A stretch of 64,000 bases of DNA, taken from the NCBI GenBank assembly GCA_963691705.1, contig OY829537.1, positions 39,683,514-39,747,513 of the forward strand, read 5' to 3'. Under the pieces are notes generated by a model. That model made no database searches. It was not told where the DNA came from and worked only from the letters and a program-made list of their open reading frames with translations. How positions within the stretch are numbered: the first letter of the stretch is position 1; each line of letters starts with the position of its first letter. The stretch is from Viola odorata. Taxonomy: Eukaryota > Streptophyta > Magnoliopsida > Malpighiales > Violaceae. Positions 14,205 through 27,484 of the stretch are shown here, one piece after another. The position numbers and the translations under genes were made by a program.

Positions 14205-16712
14205 AGTAAAGGAATCCGGGCGAGGCTATCGCAGTCACGGACGCTGATGCAGAAATGTAAAGGAATCCGAGCGAGGCTATCGTAGTCACGGATACTGATA
14301 CAGAAAAGTAAAGGAATCCGGGCGAGGCTATCGTAGTCACGGATACTGATACACAAAAGTAAAGGAATCCGGGCGAGGCTATCGTAGTCACGGATGCTGA
14401 TGTAGAATTGTAAAGGTATTCAGGCGAGGCTATCGCAGTCACGGACGCTGATGCAGAAATGTAAAGGTATCCGGGCGAGGCTGTTGCAGTCACGGATACT
14501 GATACAGAAAAGAAAAGGAATCCGGGCGAGGCTATCGCAGTCACGGACGATGATGCAGAAATGTAAAGGTACTCAGGCGCGGCTATCGCAGTCACGGACG
14601 CTGATGCAGAAATGTAAAGGTATCCGGGCGAGGCTAGCGCAATCACGGATCCTGATGAAGAAAATAAAGGTATTCGGGCGAGGCTATCGTAGTCACGGAT
14701 ACTGATGCAGAAAAGTAAAGGAATCCGGGCGAGGCTATCGTAGGCACGGATGGTGATGTAGAAATGTAAAGGTATTCAGGTGAGGCTATCGCAGTCACGG
14801 ACGCTGATGCAGAAATGTAAAGGTATCCGGGCGAGGTTGTCGCAGTCACGGATACTGATACAGAAAAGTAAAGGAATCCGGGCGAGGCTATCGCAGTCAC
14901 GGACGCTGATGCAGAAATGTAAAGGAATCCGAGCGAGGCTATCGTAGTCACGGATACTGATACAGAAAAGTAAAGGAATCCGGGCGAGGCTATCGTAGTC
15001 ACGGATACTGATACACAAAAGTAAAGGAATCCGGGCGAGGCTATCGTAGTCACGGATGCTGATGTAGAATTGTAAAGGTATTCAGGCGAGGCTATCGCAG
15101 TCACGTACGCTGATGCAGAAATGTAAAGGAATCCGGGCGAGGCTATCGTAGTCACGGATACTGATACAGAAAAGTAAAGGAATCCGGGCGAGGCTATCGT
15201 AGGCACGGATGCTGATGTAGAAATGTAAAGGTATTCAGGCGAGGCTATCGCAGTCACGGACGCTGATGCAGAAATGTAAAGGTATCCGGGCGAGGTTGTC
15301 GCAGTCACGGATACTGATACAGAAAAGTAAAGGAATCCGGGCGAGGCTATCGCAGTCACGGACGCTGATGCAGAAATGTAAAGGAATCCGAGCGAGGCTA
15401 TCGTAGTCACGGATACTGATACAGAAAAGTAAAGGAATCCGGGCGAGGCTATCGTAGTCACGGATACTGATACACAAAAGTAAAGGAATCCGGGCGAGGC
15501 TATCGTAGGCACGGATGCTGATGTAGAATTGTAAAGGTATTCAGGCGAGGCTATCGCAGTCACTGATACTGATACAGAAAAGTAAAGGAATCCGGGCGAG
15601 GCTGTCGCAGTCATTGATACTGATACAGAAAAGTAAAGGAATCCGGGTGAGGCTATCGCCGTCACGGACGCTGATGCAGAAATGTAAAGGTACTCAGGCG
15701 CGGCTATCGCAGTCACGGACGCTGATGCAGAAATGTAAAGGTATCCGGGCGAGGCTAGCACAATCACGGATCCTGATGAAGAAAATAAAGGTATTCGGGC
15801 GAGGCTATCGCAGTCACGGACGCTGATGCAGAAATGTAAAGGTATCCGGGCGAGGCTATCGTAGTCACGGATGCTGATGTAGAAATGTAAAGGTATTCAG
15901 GAGGGTATCGCAGTCACGCACGCTGATGCAGAAATGTAAAGGTATCTGGGCGAGGCTGTCGCAGTCACGGATACTGATACAGAAATGTAAAGGTATCCGG
16001 GCGAGGCTTTCGCAGTCACGGACGCTGATGCAGAAATGTAAAGGTATCCGGGCGAGGCTAGCGCAATCATGGATCTTGATGAAGAAAATAAAGGTATCCG
16101 GGCGAGGCTATCGCAGTCACGGACAATGATGCAGAAATGTAAAGGTATCCGGACGAGGCTGTCGTAGTCACGGATTCTGATACAGAAAAGTAAAGGTATT
16201 CAGGCGAGGCTGTCTCAGTCACGAATACTGATACAGAAAAGTAAAGGAATCCGGGCGAGGCTATCGCAGTCACGGACGCTGATGCAGAAATGTAAAGGTA
16301 TCCGGGCGAGGCTATCGCAGTCACGGACAATGATGCAGAAATGTAAAGATATCCGGGCGAGGCTATCGTAGTCACTGATGCTGATGTAGAAATGTAAAGG
16401 TATTCAGGCGAGGCTATCGCAGTCACGGACGCTGATGCAGAAATGTAAAGGTATCCGGGCGAGGCTGTCGCAGTCACGGATACTGATACAGAAATGTAAA
16501 GGTATCCGGGCAAGACTTTCGCAGTCACGGACGCTGATGCAGAAATGTAAAAGTATCCGGGCGAGGCTGTCGCAGTCACTGATACTGATACAGAAAAGTA
16601 AAGGAATCCGGGTGAGGCTATCGCCGTCACGGACGCTGATGCAGAAATGTAAAGGTACTCAGGCGCGGCTATCGCAGTCACGGATACTGATACAGAAAAG
16701 TAAAGGAATCCG
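14205..16712. repeat. 3,717-bp higher-order repeat copy, truncated
   Basis: From about 13962 to 16712 the sequence matches 10245-12995 at offset 3,717. The kappa spacing is again 815, 1121 and 303 bp. One private base is visible: the 49-mer here reads CACGCACGCTG (C at 15919) where its three relatives read CACGAACGCTG. The match ends at 16713, where this copy switches to the block shared with 264-1277. Confidence 0.85.
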
Positions 16713-18379
16713 CGCGAGGCTATCACAGTCACGGACGCTGATGCAGAAATGTAAAGGAATCCGAGCGAGGCTATCGTAGGCACGGATGCTGATGTAGAAA
16801 TGTAAAGGTATTCAGGCGAGGCTATCGCAGTCACGGACGCTGATGCAGAAATGTAAAGGTATCCGGGCGAGGTTGTCGCAGTCACGGATACTGATACAGA
16901 AAAGTAAAGGAATCCGGGCGAGGCTATCGCAGTCACGGACGCTGATGCAGAAATGTAAAGGAATCCGAGCGAGGCTATCGTAGTCACGGATACTGATACA
17001 GAAAAGTAAAGGAATCCGGGCGAGGCTATCGTAGTCACGGATACTGATACACAAAAGTAAAGGAATCCGGGCGAGGCTATCGTAGTCACGGATGCTGATG
17101 TAGAATTGTAAAGGTATTCAGGCGAGGCTATCGCAGTCACGGACGCTGATGCAGAAATGTAAAGGTATCCGGGCGAGGCTGTTGCAGTCACGGATACTGA
17201 TACAGAAAAGTAAAGGAATCCGGGCGAGGCTATCGCAGTCACGGACGCTGATGCAGAAATGTAAAGGTATCCGGGCGAGGCTGTCGCAGTCACGGATACT
17301 GATACAGAAATGTAAAGGTATCCGGGCAAGACTTTCGCAGTCACGGACGCTGATGCAGAAATGTAAAAGTATCCGGGCGAGGCTGTCGCAGTCACTGATA
17401 CTGATACAGAAAAGTAAAGGAATCCGGGTGAGGCTATCGCCGTCACGGACGCTGATGCAGAAATGTAAAGGTACTCAGGCGCGGCTATCGCAGTCACGGA
17501 TACTGATACAGAAAAGTAAAGGAATCCGGGCGAGGCTATCGTAGGCACGGATGCTGATGTAGAAATGTAAAGGTATTCAGGCGAGGCTATCGCAGTCACG
17601 GACGCTGATGCAGAAATGTAAAGGTATCCGGGCGAGGTTGTCGCAGTCACGGATACTGATACAGAAAAGTAAAGGAATCCGGGCGAGGCTATCGCAGTCA
17701 CGGACGCTGATGCAGAAATGTAAAGGAATCCGAGCGAGGCTATCGTAGTCACGGATACTGATACAGAAAAGTAAAGGAATCCGGGCGAGGCTATCGTAGT
17801 CACGGATACTGATACACAAAAGTAAAGGAATCCGGGCGAGGCTATCGTAGTCACGGATGCTGATGTAGAATTGTAAAGGTATTCAGGCGAGGCTATCGCA
17901 GTCACGGACGCTGATGCAGAAATGTAAAGGTATCCGGGCGAGGCTGTTGCAGTCACGGATACTGATACAGAAAAGAAAAGGAATCCGGGCGAGGCTATCG
18001 CAGTCACGGACGATGATGCAGAAATGTAAAGGTACTCAGGCGCGGCTATCGCAGTCACGGACGCTGATGCAGAAATGTAAAGGTATCCGGGCGAGGCTAG
18101 CGCAATCACGGATCCTGATGAAGAAAATAAAGGTATTCGGGCGAGGCTATCGCAGTCACGGACGCTGATGCAGAAATGTAAAGGTATCCGGGCGAGGTTG
18201 TCGCAGTCACGGATACTGATACAGAAAAGTAAAGGAATCCGGGCGAGGCTATCGCAGTCACGGACGCTGATGCAGAAATGTAAAGGAATCCGAGCGAGGC
18301 TATCGTAGTCACGGATACTGATACAGAAAAGTAAAGGAATCCGGGCGAGGCTATCGTAGTCACGGATACTGATACACAA
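16067..18379 (-). other. Open frame of 770 codons within the satellite, probably not a gene
   Basis: This frame starts in the CISIRDYDSLARIPL reading of the repeat, passes a kappa unit at 18082 (FSSSGSVIALASPG) and continues in the SASVTAIASPGYLY reading. It shows that a kappa stops only one of the two open minus frames and connects the other. I see no coding evidence beyond length. Confidence 0.15.
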
Positions 18380-20899
18380 AAGTAAAGGAATCCAGGCGAG
18401 GCTATTGTAGTCACGGATGCTGATGTAGAATTGTAAAGGTATTCAGGCGAGGCTATCGAAGTCACGGACGCTGATGCAGAAATGTAAAGGTATCCGGGCG
18501 AGGCTGTTGCAGTCACGGATACTAATACAGAAAAGTAAAGGAATCCGGGCGAGGCTATCGCAGTCACGGACGCTGATGCAGAAATGTAAAGGTACTCAGG
18601 CGCGGCTATCGCAGTCACGAACGCTGATGCAGAAATGTAAAGGTATCCGGGCGAGGCTAGCGCAATCACGGATCCTGATGAAGAAAATAAAGGTATTCGG
18701 GCGAGGCTATCGTAGTCACGGATACTGATGCAGAAAAGTAAAGGAATCCGGGCGAGGCTATCGTAGTCACGGACGCTGATGCAGAAATGTAAAGGTACTC
18801 AGGCGCGGCTATCGCAGTCACGGACGCTGATGCAGAAATGTAAAGGTATCCGGGCGAGGTTGTCGCAGTCACGGATACTGATACAGAAAAGTAAAGGAAT
18901 CCGGGCGAGGCTATCGCAGTCACGGACGCTGATGCAGAAATGTAAAGGAATCCGAGCGAGGCTATCGTAGTCACGGACGCTGATGCAGAAATGTAAAGGA
19001 ATCCGAGCGAGGCTATCGTAGTCACCGATACTGATACAGAAAAGTAAAGGAATCCGGGCGAGGCTATCGTAGTCACGGATACTGATACACAAAAGTAAAG
19101 GAATCCGGGCGAGGCTATCGTAGTCACGGATGCTGATGTAGAATTGTAAAGGTATTCAGGCGAGGCTATCGCAGTCACGGACGCTGATGCAGAAATGTAA
19201 AGGTATCCGGGCGAGGCTGTTGCAGTCACGGATACTCATACAGAAAAGTAAAGGAATCCGGGCGAGGCTATCGCAGTCACGGACGCTGATGCAGAAATGT
19301 AAAGGTATCCGGGCGAGGCTGTTGCAGTCACGGATACTGATACAGAAAAGTAAAGGAATCCGGGCGAGGCTATCGCAGTCACGGACGCTGATGCAGAAAT
19401 GTAAAGGTATCCGAGCGAGGCTGTCGTAGTCACGGATACTGATACTGAAAAGTAAAGGTATCCAGGCGAGGCTGTCTCAGTCACGGATACTGATACAGAA
19501 AAGTAAAGGAATCTGGGCGAGGCTATCGCAGTCACGGACGCTGATGCAGAAAAGTAAAGGTATCCGGGCGAGCCTATCGCAGTCATGGACTCTGATGCAG
19601 AAATGTAAAGGAATCCGAGCGAGGCTATCGTAGTCACGGATACTGATACAGAAAAGTAAAGGAATCCGGGCGAGGCTATCGTAGTCACGGATGCTGATGT
19701 AGAAATGTAAAGGTATTCAGGCGAGGCTATCGCAGTCACGGACGATGATGCAGAAATGTAAAGGTATCCGGGCGAGGCTAGCGCAATCATGGATCTTGAT
19801 GAAGAAAATAAAGGTATCCGGGCGAGGCTATCGCAGTCACGGACAATGATGCAGAAATGTAAAGATATCCGGGCGAGGCTATCGTAGTCACGGATGCTGA
19901 TGTAGAAATGTAAAGGTATTCAGGCGAGGCTATCGCAGTCACGGACGCTGATGCAGAAATGTAAAGGTATCCGGGCGAGGCTAGCGCAATCATGGATCTT
20001 GATGAAGAAAATAAAGGTATCCGGGCGAGGCTATCGCAGTCACGGACAATGATGCAGAAATGTAAAGATATCCGGGCGAGGCTATCGTAGTCACGGATGC
20101 TGATGTAGAAATGTAAAGGTATTCAGGCGAGGCTATCGCAGTCACGGACGCTGATGCAGAAATGTAAAGGTATCCGGGCGAGGCTGTTGCAGTCACGGAT
20201 ACTGATACAGAAAAGTAAAGGAATCCGGGCGAGGCTATCGCAGTCACGGACGCTGATGCAGAAATGTTAAGGAATCCGAGCGAGGCTATCGTAGTCACGG
20301 ATACTGATACAGAAAAGTAAAGGAATCCGGGCGAGGCTATCGTAGTCACGGATACTGATACAGAAAAGTAAAGGAATCCGGGCGAGGCTATCGTAGGCAC
20401 GGATGCTGATGTAGAATTGTAAAGGTATTCAGGCGAGGCTATCGCAGTCACGGACGCTGATGCAGAAATGTAAAGGTATCCGGGCGAGGCTGTTGCAGTC
20501 ACGGATACTGATACAGAAAAGTAAAGGAATCCGGGCGAGGCTATCGCAGTCACGGACGCTGATGCAGAAATGTATAGGTATCCGGGCGAGGTTGTCGCAG
20601 TCACGGATACTGATACAGAAAAGTAAAGGAATCCGGGCGAGGCTATCGCAGTCACGGACGCTGATGCAGAAATATAAAGGAATCCGAGCGAGGCTATCGT
20701 AGTCACGGATACTGATACAGAAAAGTAAAGGAATCCGGGCGAGGCTATCGTAGTCACGGATACTGATACACAAAAGTAAAGGAATCCGGGCGAGGCTATC
20801 GTAGTCACGGATGCTGATGTAGAAATGTAAAGGTATTCAGGCGAGGCTATCGCAGTCACGTACGCTGATGCAGAAATGTAAAGGAATCCGGGCGAGGCT
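16713..20899. repeat. Mosaic satellite segment between two block families
   Basis: The left part to 17726 repeats 264-1277. Beyond it, kappa intervals of 2039, 560, 1121, 203 and 1529 bp mark a change from the 3,717/5,144-bp family to the family that fills 20.9-46.2 kb. The first 203-bp cassette (19763-19965) appears here. A substitution near 19227 (CTCATAC for CTGATAC) makes a stop in the long minus frame. Confidence 0.8.
19763..19965. repeat. 203-bp four-monomer cassette bounded by kappa, first of 16
   Basis: The cassette is T-kappa, then usually a nu monomer (GACAATGATGCAG), a gamma monomer opening with GATATCC (an EcoRV site) and a beta monomer, followed by another T-kappa. Pairs 203 bp apart start at 19763, 22616, 24093, 25469, 27711, 29188, 30564, 37700, 38769, 42590, 44067, 45443, 48601, 55276, 57720 and 61082. 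T-kappa outside such a pair is rare: 3465, 7182, 12326, 16043 and 49058. The nu-gamma-beta run usually follows the second kappa too; the pairs at 55276 and 57720 differ there. Confidence 0.9.
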
Positions 20900-23025
20900 A
20901 TCGTAGTCACGGATACTGATACAGAAAAGTAAAGGAATCCGGGCGAGGCTATCGTAGGCACGGATGCTGATGTAGAAATGTAAAGGTATTCAGGCGAGGC
21001 TATCGCAGTCACGGACGCTGATGCAGAAATGTAAAGGTATCCGGGCGAGGTTGTCGCAGTCACGGATACTGATACAGAAAAGTATAGGAATCCGGGCGTG
21101 GCTATCGCAGTCACGGACGCTGATGCAGAAATGTAAAGGAATCCGAGCGAGGCTATCGTAGTCACGGATACTGATACAGAAAAGTAAAGGAATCCGGGCG
21201 AGGCTATCATAGTCACGGATACTGATACACAAAAGTAAAGGAATCCGGGCGAGGCTATCGTAGTCACGGATGCTGATGTAGAATTGTAAAGGTATTCAGG
21301 CGAGGCTATCGCAGTCACGGACGCTGATGCAGAAATGTAAAGGTATCCGGGCGAGGCTGTTGCAGTCACGGATACTGATACAGAAAAGTAAAGGAATCCG
21401 GGCGAGGCTATCGCAGTCACGGACGCTGATGCAGAAATGTAAAGGTACTCAGGCGCGGCTATCGCAGTCACGAACGCTGATGCAGAAATGTAAAGGTATC
21501 CGGGCGAGGCTAGCGCAATCACGGATCCTGATGAAGAAAATAAAGGTATTCGGGCGAGGCTATCGTAGTCACGGATACTGATGCAGAAAAGTAAAGGAAT
21601 CCGGGCGAGGCTATCGTAGTCACGGACGCTGATGCAGAAATGTAAAGGTACTCAGGCGCGGCTATCGCAGTCACGGACGCTGATGCAGAAATGTAAAGGT
21701 ATCCGGGCGAGGTTGTCGCAGTCACGGATACTGATACAGAAACGTAAAGGAATCCGGGCGAGGCTATCGCAGTCACGGACGTTGATGCAGAAATGTAAAG
21801 GAATCCGAGCGAGGCTATCGTAGTCACGGACGCTGATGCAGAAATGTAAAGGAATCCGAGCGAGGCTATCGTAGTCACGGATACTTATACAGAAAAGTAA
21901 AGGAATCCGGGCGAGGCTATCGTAGTCACGGATACTGATACACAAAAGTAAAGGAATCCGGGCGAGGCTATCGTAGTCACGGATGCTGATGTAGAATTGT
22001 AAAGGTATTCAGGCGAGGCTATCGCAGTCACGGACGCTGATGCAGAAATGTAAAGGTATCCGGGCGAGGCTGTTGCAGTCACGGATACTGATACAGAAAA
22101 GTAAAGGAATCCGGGCGAGGCTATCGCAGTCACGGACGCTGATGCAGAAATGTAAAGGTATCCGGGCGAGGCTGTTGCAGTCACGGATACTGATACAGAA
22201 AAGTAAAGGAATCCGGGCGAGGCTATCGCAGTCACGGACGCTGATGCAGAAATGTAAAGGTATCCGGGCGAGGCTGTCGTAGTCACGGATACTGATACAG
22301 AAAAGTAAAGGTATCCAGGCGAGGCTGTCTCAGTCACGGATACTGATACAGAAAAGTAAAGGAATCTGGGCGAGGCTATCGCAGTCACGGACGCTGATGC
22401 AGAAAAGTAAAGGTATCCGGGCGAGCCTATCGCAGTCATGGACTCTGATGCAGAAATGTAAAGGAATCCGAGCGAGGCTATCGTAGTCACGGATACTGAT
22501 ACAGAAAAGTAAAGGAATCCGGGCGAGGCTATCGTAGTCACGGATGCTGATGTAGAAATGTAAAGGTATTCAGGCGAGGCTATCGCAGTCACGGACGCTG
22601 ATGCAGAAATGTAAAGGTATCCGGGCGAGGCTAGCGCAATCATGGATCTTGATGAAGAAAATAAAGGTATCCGGGCGAGGCTATCGCAGTCACGGACAAT
22701 GATGCAGAAATGTAAAGATATCCGGGAGAGGCTATCGTAGTCACGGATGCTGATGTAGAAATGTAAAGGTATTCAGGCGAGGCTATCGCAGTCACGGACG
22801 CTGATGCAGAAATGTAAAGGTATCCGGGCGAGGCTAGCGCAATCATGGATCTTGATGAAGAAAATAAAGGTATCCGGGCGAGGCTATCGCAGTCACGGAC
22901 AATGATGCAGAAATGTAAAGATATCCGGGCGAGGCTATCGTAGTCACGGATGCTGATGTAGAAATGTAAAGGTATTCAGGCGAGGCTATCGCAGTCACGG
23001 ACGCTGATGCAGAAATGTAAAGGTA
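20900..23025. repeat. 2.1-kb block, copy 1 (partner at 35984-38109)
   Basis: Kappa units at 21495, 22616 and 22819 match 36579, 37700 and 37903 at a constant offset of 15,084 bp. Both copies share rare marks: ACTTATAC at 21893 and 36977, GAAACGTAAAGG in the neighbouring monomers, GACGTTGATG, and CCGGGAGAGGC. The copies differ at a few sites, for example GAAGCTATC in the 37.5-kb copy only and GATGCTGAAATG near 37790. Confidence 0.85.
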
Positions 23026-23632
23026 TCCGAGCGAGGCTGTCGCAGTCACGGATACTGATACAGAAATGTAAAGGTATCCGGGCAAGACTTTCGCAGTCAC
23101 GGACGCTGATGCAGAAATGTAAAAGTATCCGGGCGAGGCTGTCGCAGTCACTGATACTGATACAGAAAAGTAAAGGAATCCGGGTGAGGCTATCGCCGTC
23201 ACGGACGCTGATGCAGAAATGTAAAGGTACTCAGGCGCGGCTATCGCAGTCACGGACGCTGATGCAGAAATGTAAAGGTATCCGGGCGAGGCTAGCGCAA
23301 TCACGGATCCTGATGAAGAAAATAAAGGCATTCGGGCGAGGCTATCGCAGTCACGGACGCTGATGCAGAAATGTAAAGGTACTCAGGCGCGGCTATCGCA
23401 GTCACGAACGCTGATGCAGAAATGTAAAGGTATCCGGGCGAGGCTGTTGCAGTCACGGATACTGATACAGAAAAGTAAAGGAATCCGGGCGAGGCTATCG
23501 CAGTCACGGACGCTGATGCAGAAATGTAAAGGTATCCGGGCGAGGCTGTTGCAGTCACGGATACTGATACAGAAAAGTAAAGGAATCCGGGCGAGGCTAT
23601 CGCAGTCACGGACGCTGATGCAGAAATGTAAA

Positions 23633-23684
23633 GGTATCCGGGCGTGGCTGTGTGCAGTCACGGATACTGATACAGAAAAGTAAA
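23633..23684. repeat. 52-bp monomer variant with GTGTGCAG, three copies
   Basis: One extra base turns GGCTGTTGCAG into GGCTGTGTGCAG, with a GCGTGG change beside it. The same unit is at 28728-28779 and 43607-43658, offsets 5,095 and 14,879, so it tracks the large duplications exactly. Confidence 0.93.
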
Positions 23685-24498
23685 GGAATCCGGGCGAGGC
23701 TATCGCAGTCACGGACGCTGATGCAGAAATGTAAAGGTATCCGAGCGAGGCTGTCGTAGTCACGGATACTGATACAGAAAAGTAAAGGTATCCAGGCGAG
23801 GCTGTCTCAGTCACGGATACTGATACAGAAAAGTAAAGGAATCTGGGCGAGGCTATCGCAGTCACGGACGCTGATGCAGAAAAGTAAAGGTATCCGGGCG
23901 AGCCTATCGCAGTCATGGACTCTGATGCAGAAATGTAAAGGAATCCGAGCGAGGCTATCGTAGTCACGGATACTGATACAGAAAAGTAAAGGAATCCGGG
24001 CGAGGCTATCGTAGTCACGGATGCTGATGTAGAAATGTAAAGGTATTCAGGCGAGGCTATCGCAGTCACGGACGCTGATGCAGAAATGTAAAGGTATCCG
24101 GGCGAGGCTAGCGCAATCATGGATCTTGATGAAGAAAATAAAGGTATCCGGGCGAGGCTATCGCAGTCACGGACAATGATGCAGAAATGTAAAGATATCC
24201 GGGCGAGGCTATCGTAGTCACGGATGCTGATGTAGAAATGTAAAGGTATTCAGGCGAGGCTATCGCAGTCACGGACGCTGATGCAGAATTGTAAAGGTAT
24301 CCGGGCGAGGCTAGCGCAATCATGGATCTTGATGAAGAAAATAAAGGTATCCGGGCGAGGCTATCGCAGTCACGGACAATGATGCAGAAATGTAAAGATA
24401 TCCGGGCGAGGCTATCGTAGTCACGGATGCTGATGTAGAAATGTAAAGGTATTCAGGCGAGGCTATCGCAGTCACGGACGCTGATGCAGAAATGTAAA

Positions 24499-24550
24499 GG
24501 TATCCGGGCGAGGCTGTTGCAGTCACGGATACTGATACAGAAAAAGTAAA
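24499..24550. repeat. 52-bp monomer variant with an extra A, three copies
   Basis: The A run before GTAAAGG has one extra A (CAGAAAAAGTAAAGG). Copies are at 29594-29645 and 44473-44524. It lies 866 bp after the GTGTGCAG 52-mer in all three blocks, so both inserted bases predate the block duplications. Confidence 0.93.
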
Positions 24551-27484
24551 GGAATCCGGGCGAGGCTATCGCAGTCACGGACGCTGATGCAGAAATGTAA
24601 AGGTATCCGGGCGAGGTTGTCGCAGTCACGGATACTGATACAGAAAAGTAAAGGAATCCGGGCGAGGCTATCGCAGTCACGGACGCTGATGCAGAAATGT
24701 AAAGGAATCCGAGCGAGGCTATCGTAGTCACGGATACTGATACAGAAAAGTAAAGGAATCCGGGCGAGGCTATCGTAGTCATGGATACTGATACAGAAAA
24801 GTAAAGGAATCCGGGCGAGGCTATCGTAGGCACGGATGCTGATGTAGAATTGTAAAGGTATTCAGGCGAGGCTATCGCAGTCACGGACGCTGATGCAGAA
24901 ATGTAAAGGTATCCGGGCGAGGCTGTTGCAGTCACGGATACTGATACAGAAAAGTAAAGGAATCCGGGCGAGGCTATCGCAGTCACGGACGCTGATGCAG
25001 AAATGTAAAGGTATCCGGGCGAGGTTGTCGCAGTCACGGATACTGATACAGAAAAGTAAAGGAATCCGGGCGAGGCTATCGCAGTCACGGACGCTGATGC
25101 AGAAATGTAAAGGAATCCGAGCGAGGCTGTCGTAGTCACGGATACTGATACAGAAAAGTAAAGGTATCCAGGCGAGGCTGTCTCAGTCACGGATACTGAT
25201 ACAGAAAAGTAAAGGAATCTGGGCGAGGCTATCGCAGTCACGGACGCTGATGCAGAAAAGTAAAGGTATCCGGGCGAGGTTATCGCAGTCATGGACTCTG
25301 ATGCAGAAATGTAAAGGAATCCGAGCGAGGCTATCGTAGTCACGGATACTGATACAGAAAAGTAAAGGAATCCGGGCGAGGCTATCGTAGTCACGGATGC
25401 TGATGTAGAAATGTAAAGGTATTCAGGCGAGGCTATCGCAGTCACGGACGCTGATGCAGAAATGTAAAGGTATCCGGGCGAGGCTAGCGCAATCATGGAT
25501 CTTGATGAAGAAAATAAAGGTATCCGGGCGAGGCTATCGCAGTCACGGACAATGATGCAGAAATGTAAAGATATCCGGGCGAGGCTATCGTAGTCACGGA
25601 TGCTGATGTAGAAATGTAAAGGTATTCAGGCGAGGCTATCGCAGTCACGGACGCTGATGCAGAATTGTAAAGGTATCCGGGCGAGGCTAGCGCAATCATG
25701 GATCTTGATGAAGAAAATAAAGGTATCCGGGCGAGGCTATCGCAGTCACGGACAATGATGCAGAAATGTAAAGATATCCGGGCGAGGCTATCGTAGTCAC
25801 GGATGCTGATGTAGAAATGTAAAGGTATTCAGGCGAGGCTATCGCAGTCACGGACGCTGATGCAGAAATGTAAAGGTATCCGGGCGAGGCTGTTGCAGTC
25901 ACGGATACTGATACAGAAAAGTAAAGGAATCCGGGCGAGGCTATCGCAGTCACGGACGCTGATGCAGAAATGTAAAGGTATCCGGGCGAGGTTGTCGCAG
26001 TCACGGATACTGATACAGAAAAGTAAAGGAATCCGGGCGAGGCTATCGCAGTCACGGACGCTGATGCAGAAATGTAAAGGAATCCGAGCGAGGCTATCGT
26101 AGTCACGGATACTGATACAGAAAAGTAAAGGAATCCGGGCGAGGCTATCGTAGTCACGGATACTGATACAGAAAAGTAAAGGAATCCGGGCGAGGGTATC
26201 GTAGGCACGGATGCTGATGTAGAATTGTAAAGGTATTCAGGCGAGGCTATCGCAGTCACGGACGCTGATGCAGAAATGTAAAGGTATCCGGGCGAGGCTG
26301 TTGCACTCACGGATACTGATACAGAAAAGTAAAGGAATCCGGGCGAGGCTATCGCAGTCACGGACGCTGATGCAGAAATGTAAAGGTATCCGGGCGAGGT
26401 TGTCGCAGTCACGGATACTGATACAGAAAAGTAAAGGAATCCGGGCGAGGCTATCGCAGTCACGGACGCTGATGCAGAAATGTAAAGGAATCCGAGCGAG
26501 GCTATCGTAGTCACGGATACTGATACAGAAAAGTAAAGGAATCCGGGCGAGGCTATCGTAGTCACGGATACTGATACACAAAAGTAAAGGAATCCGGGCG
26601 AGGCTATCGTAGTCACGGATGCTGATGTAGAAATGTAAAGGTATTCAGGCGAGGCTATCGCAGTCACGTACGCTGATGCAGAAATGTAAAGGAATCCGGG
26701 CGAGGCTATCGTAGTCACGGATACTGATACAGAAAAGTAAAGGAATCCGGGCGAGGCTATCGTAGGCACGGATGCTGATGTAGAAATGTAAAGGTATTCA
26801 GGCGAGGCTATCGCAGTCACGGACGCTGATGCAGAAATGTAAAGGTATCCGGGCGAGGTTGTCGCAGTCACGGATACTGATACAGAAAAGTAAAGGAATC
26901 CGGGCGTGGCTATCGCAGTCACGGACGCTGATGCAGAAATGTAAAGGAATCCGAGCGAGGCTATCGTAGTCACGGATACTGATACAGAAAAGTCAAGGAA
27001 TCCGGGCGAGGCTATCGTAGGCACGGATGCTGATGTAGAAATGTAAAGGTATTCAGGCGAGGCTATCGCAGTCACGGACGCTGATGCAGAAATGTAAAGG
27101 TATCCGGGCGAGGTTGTCGCAGTCACGGATACTGATACAGAAAAGTAAAGGAATCCGGGCGTGGCTATCGCAGTCACGGACGCTGATGCAGAAATGTAAA
27201 GGAATCCGAGCGAGGCTATCGTAGTCACGGATACTGATACAGAAAAGTAAAGGAATCCGGGCGAGGCTATCATAGTCACGGATACTGATACACAAAAGTA
27301 AAGGAATCCGGGCGAGGCTATCGTAGTCACGGATGCTGATGTAGAATTGTAAAGGTATTCAGGCGAGGTAATCGCAGTCACGGACGCTGATGCAGAAATG
27401 TAAAGGTATCCGGGCGAGGCTGTTGCAGTCACGGATACTGATACAGAAAAGTAAAGGAATCCGGGCGAGGCTCTCGCAGTCACG

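Larger units (their letters stand above)
22390..27484. repeat. 5,095-bp tandem duplication, copy 1
   Basis: This block is followed directly by its copy at offset 5,095 (100 monomers: seven kappa units and two 52-mers, 5100 - 7 + 2). Kappa intervals 203, 458, 816, 203, 1173 and 203 are the same in both. Differences I could see are few: C versus T at 23329/28424, GAGGGTATC versus GAGGCTATC at about 26194/31289, CCGGG versus TCGGG at about 26851/31946, AATCCG versus AATACG at about 26898/31993, and GAGGTAATC versus GAGGCTATC at about 27367/32462. Confidence 0.92.
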
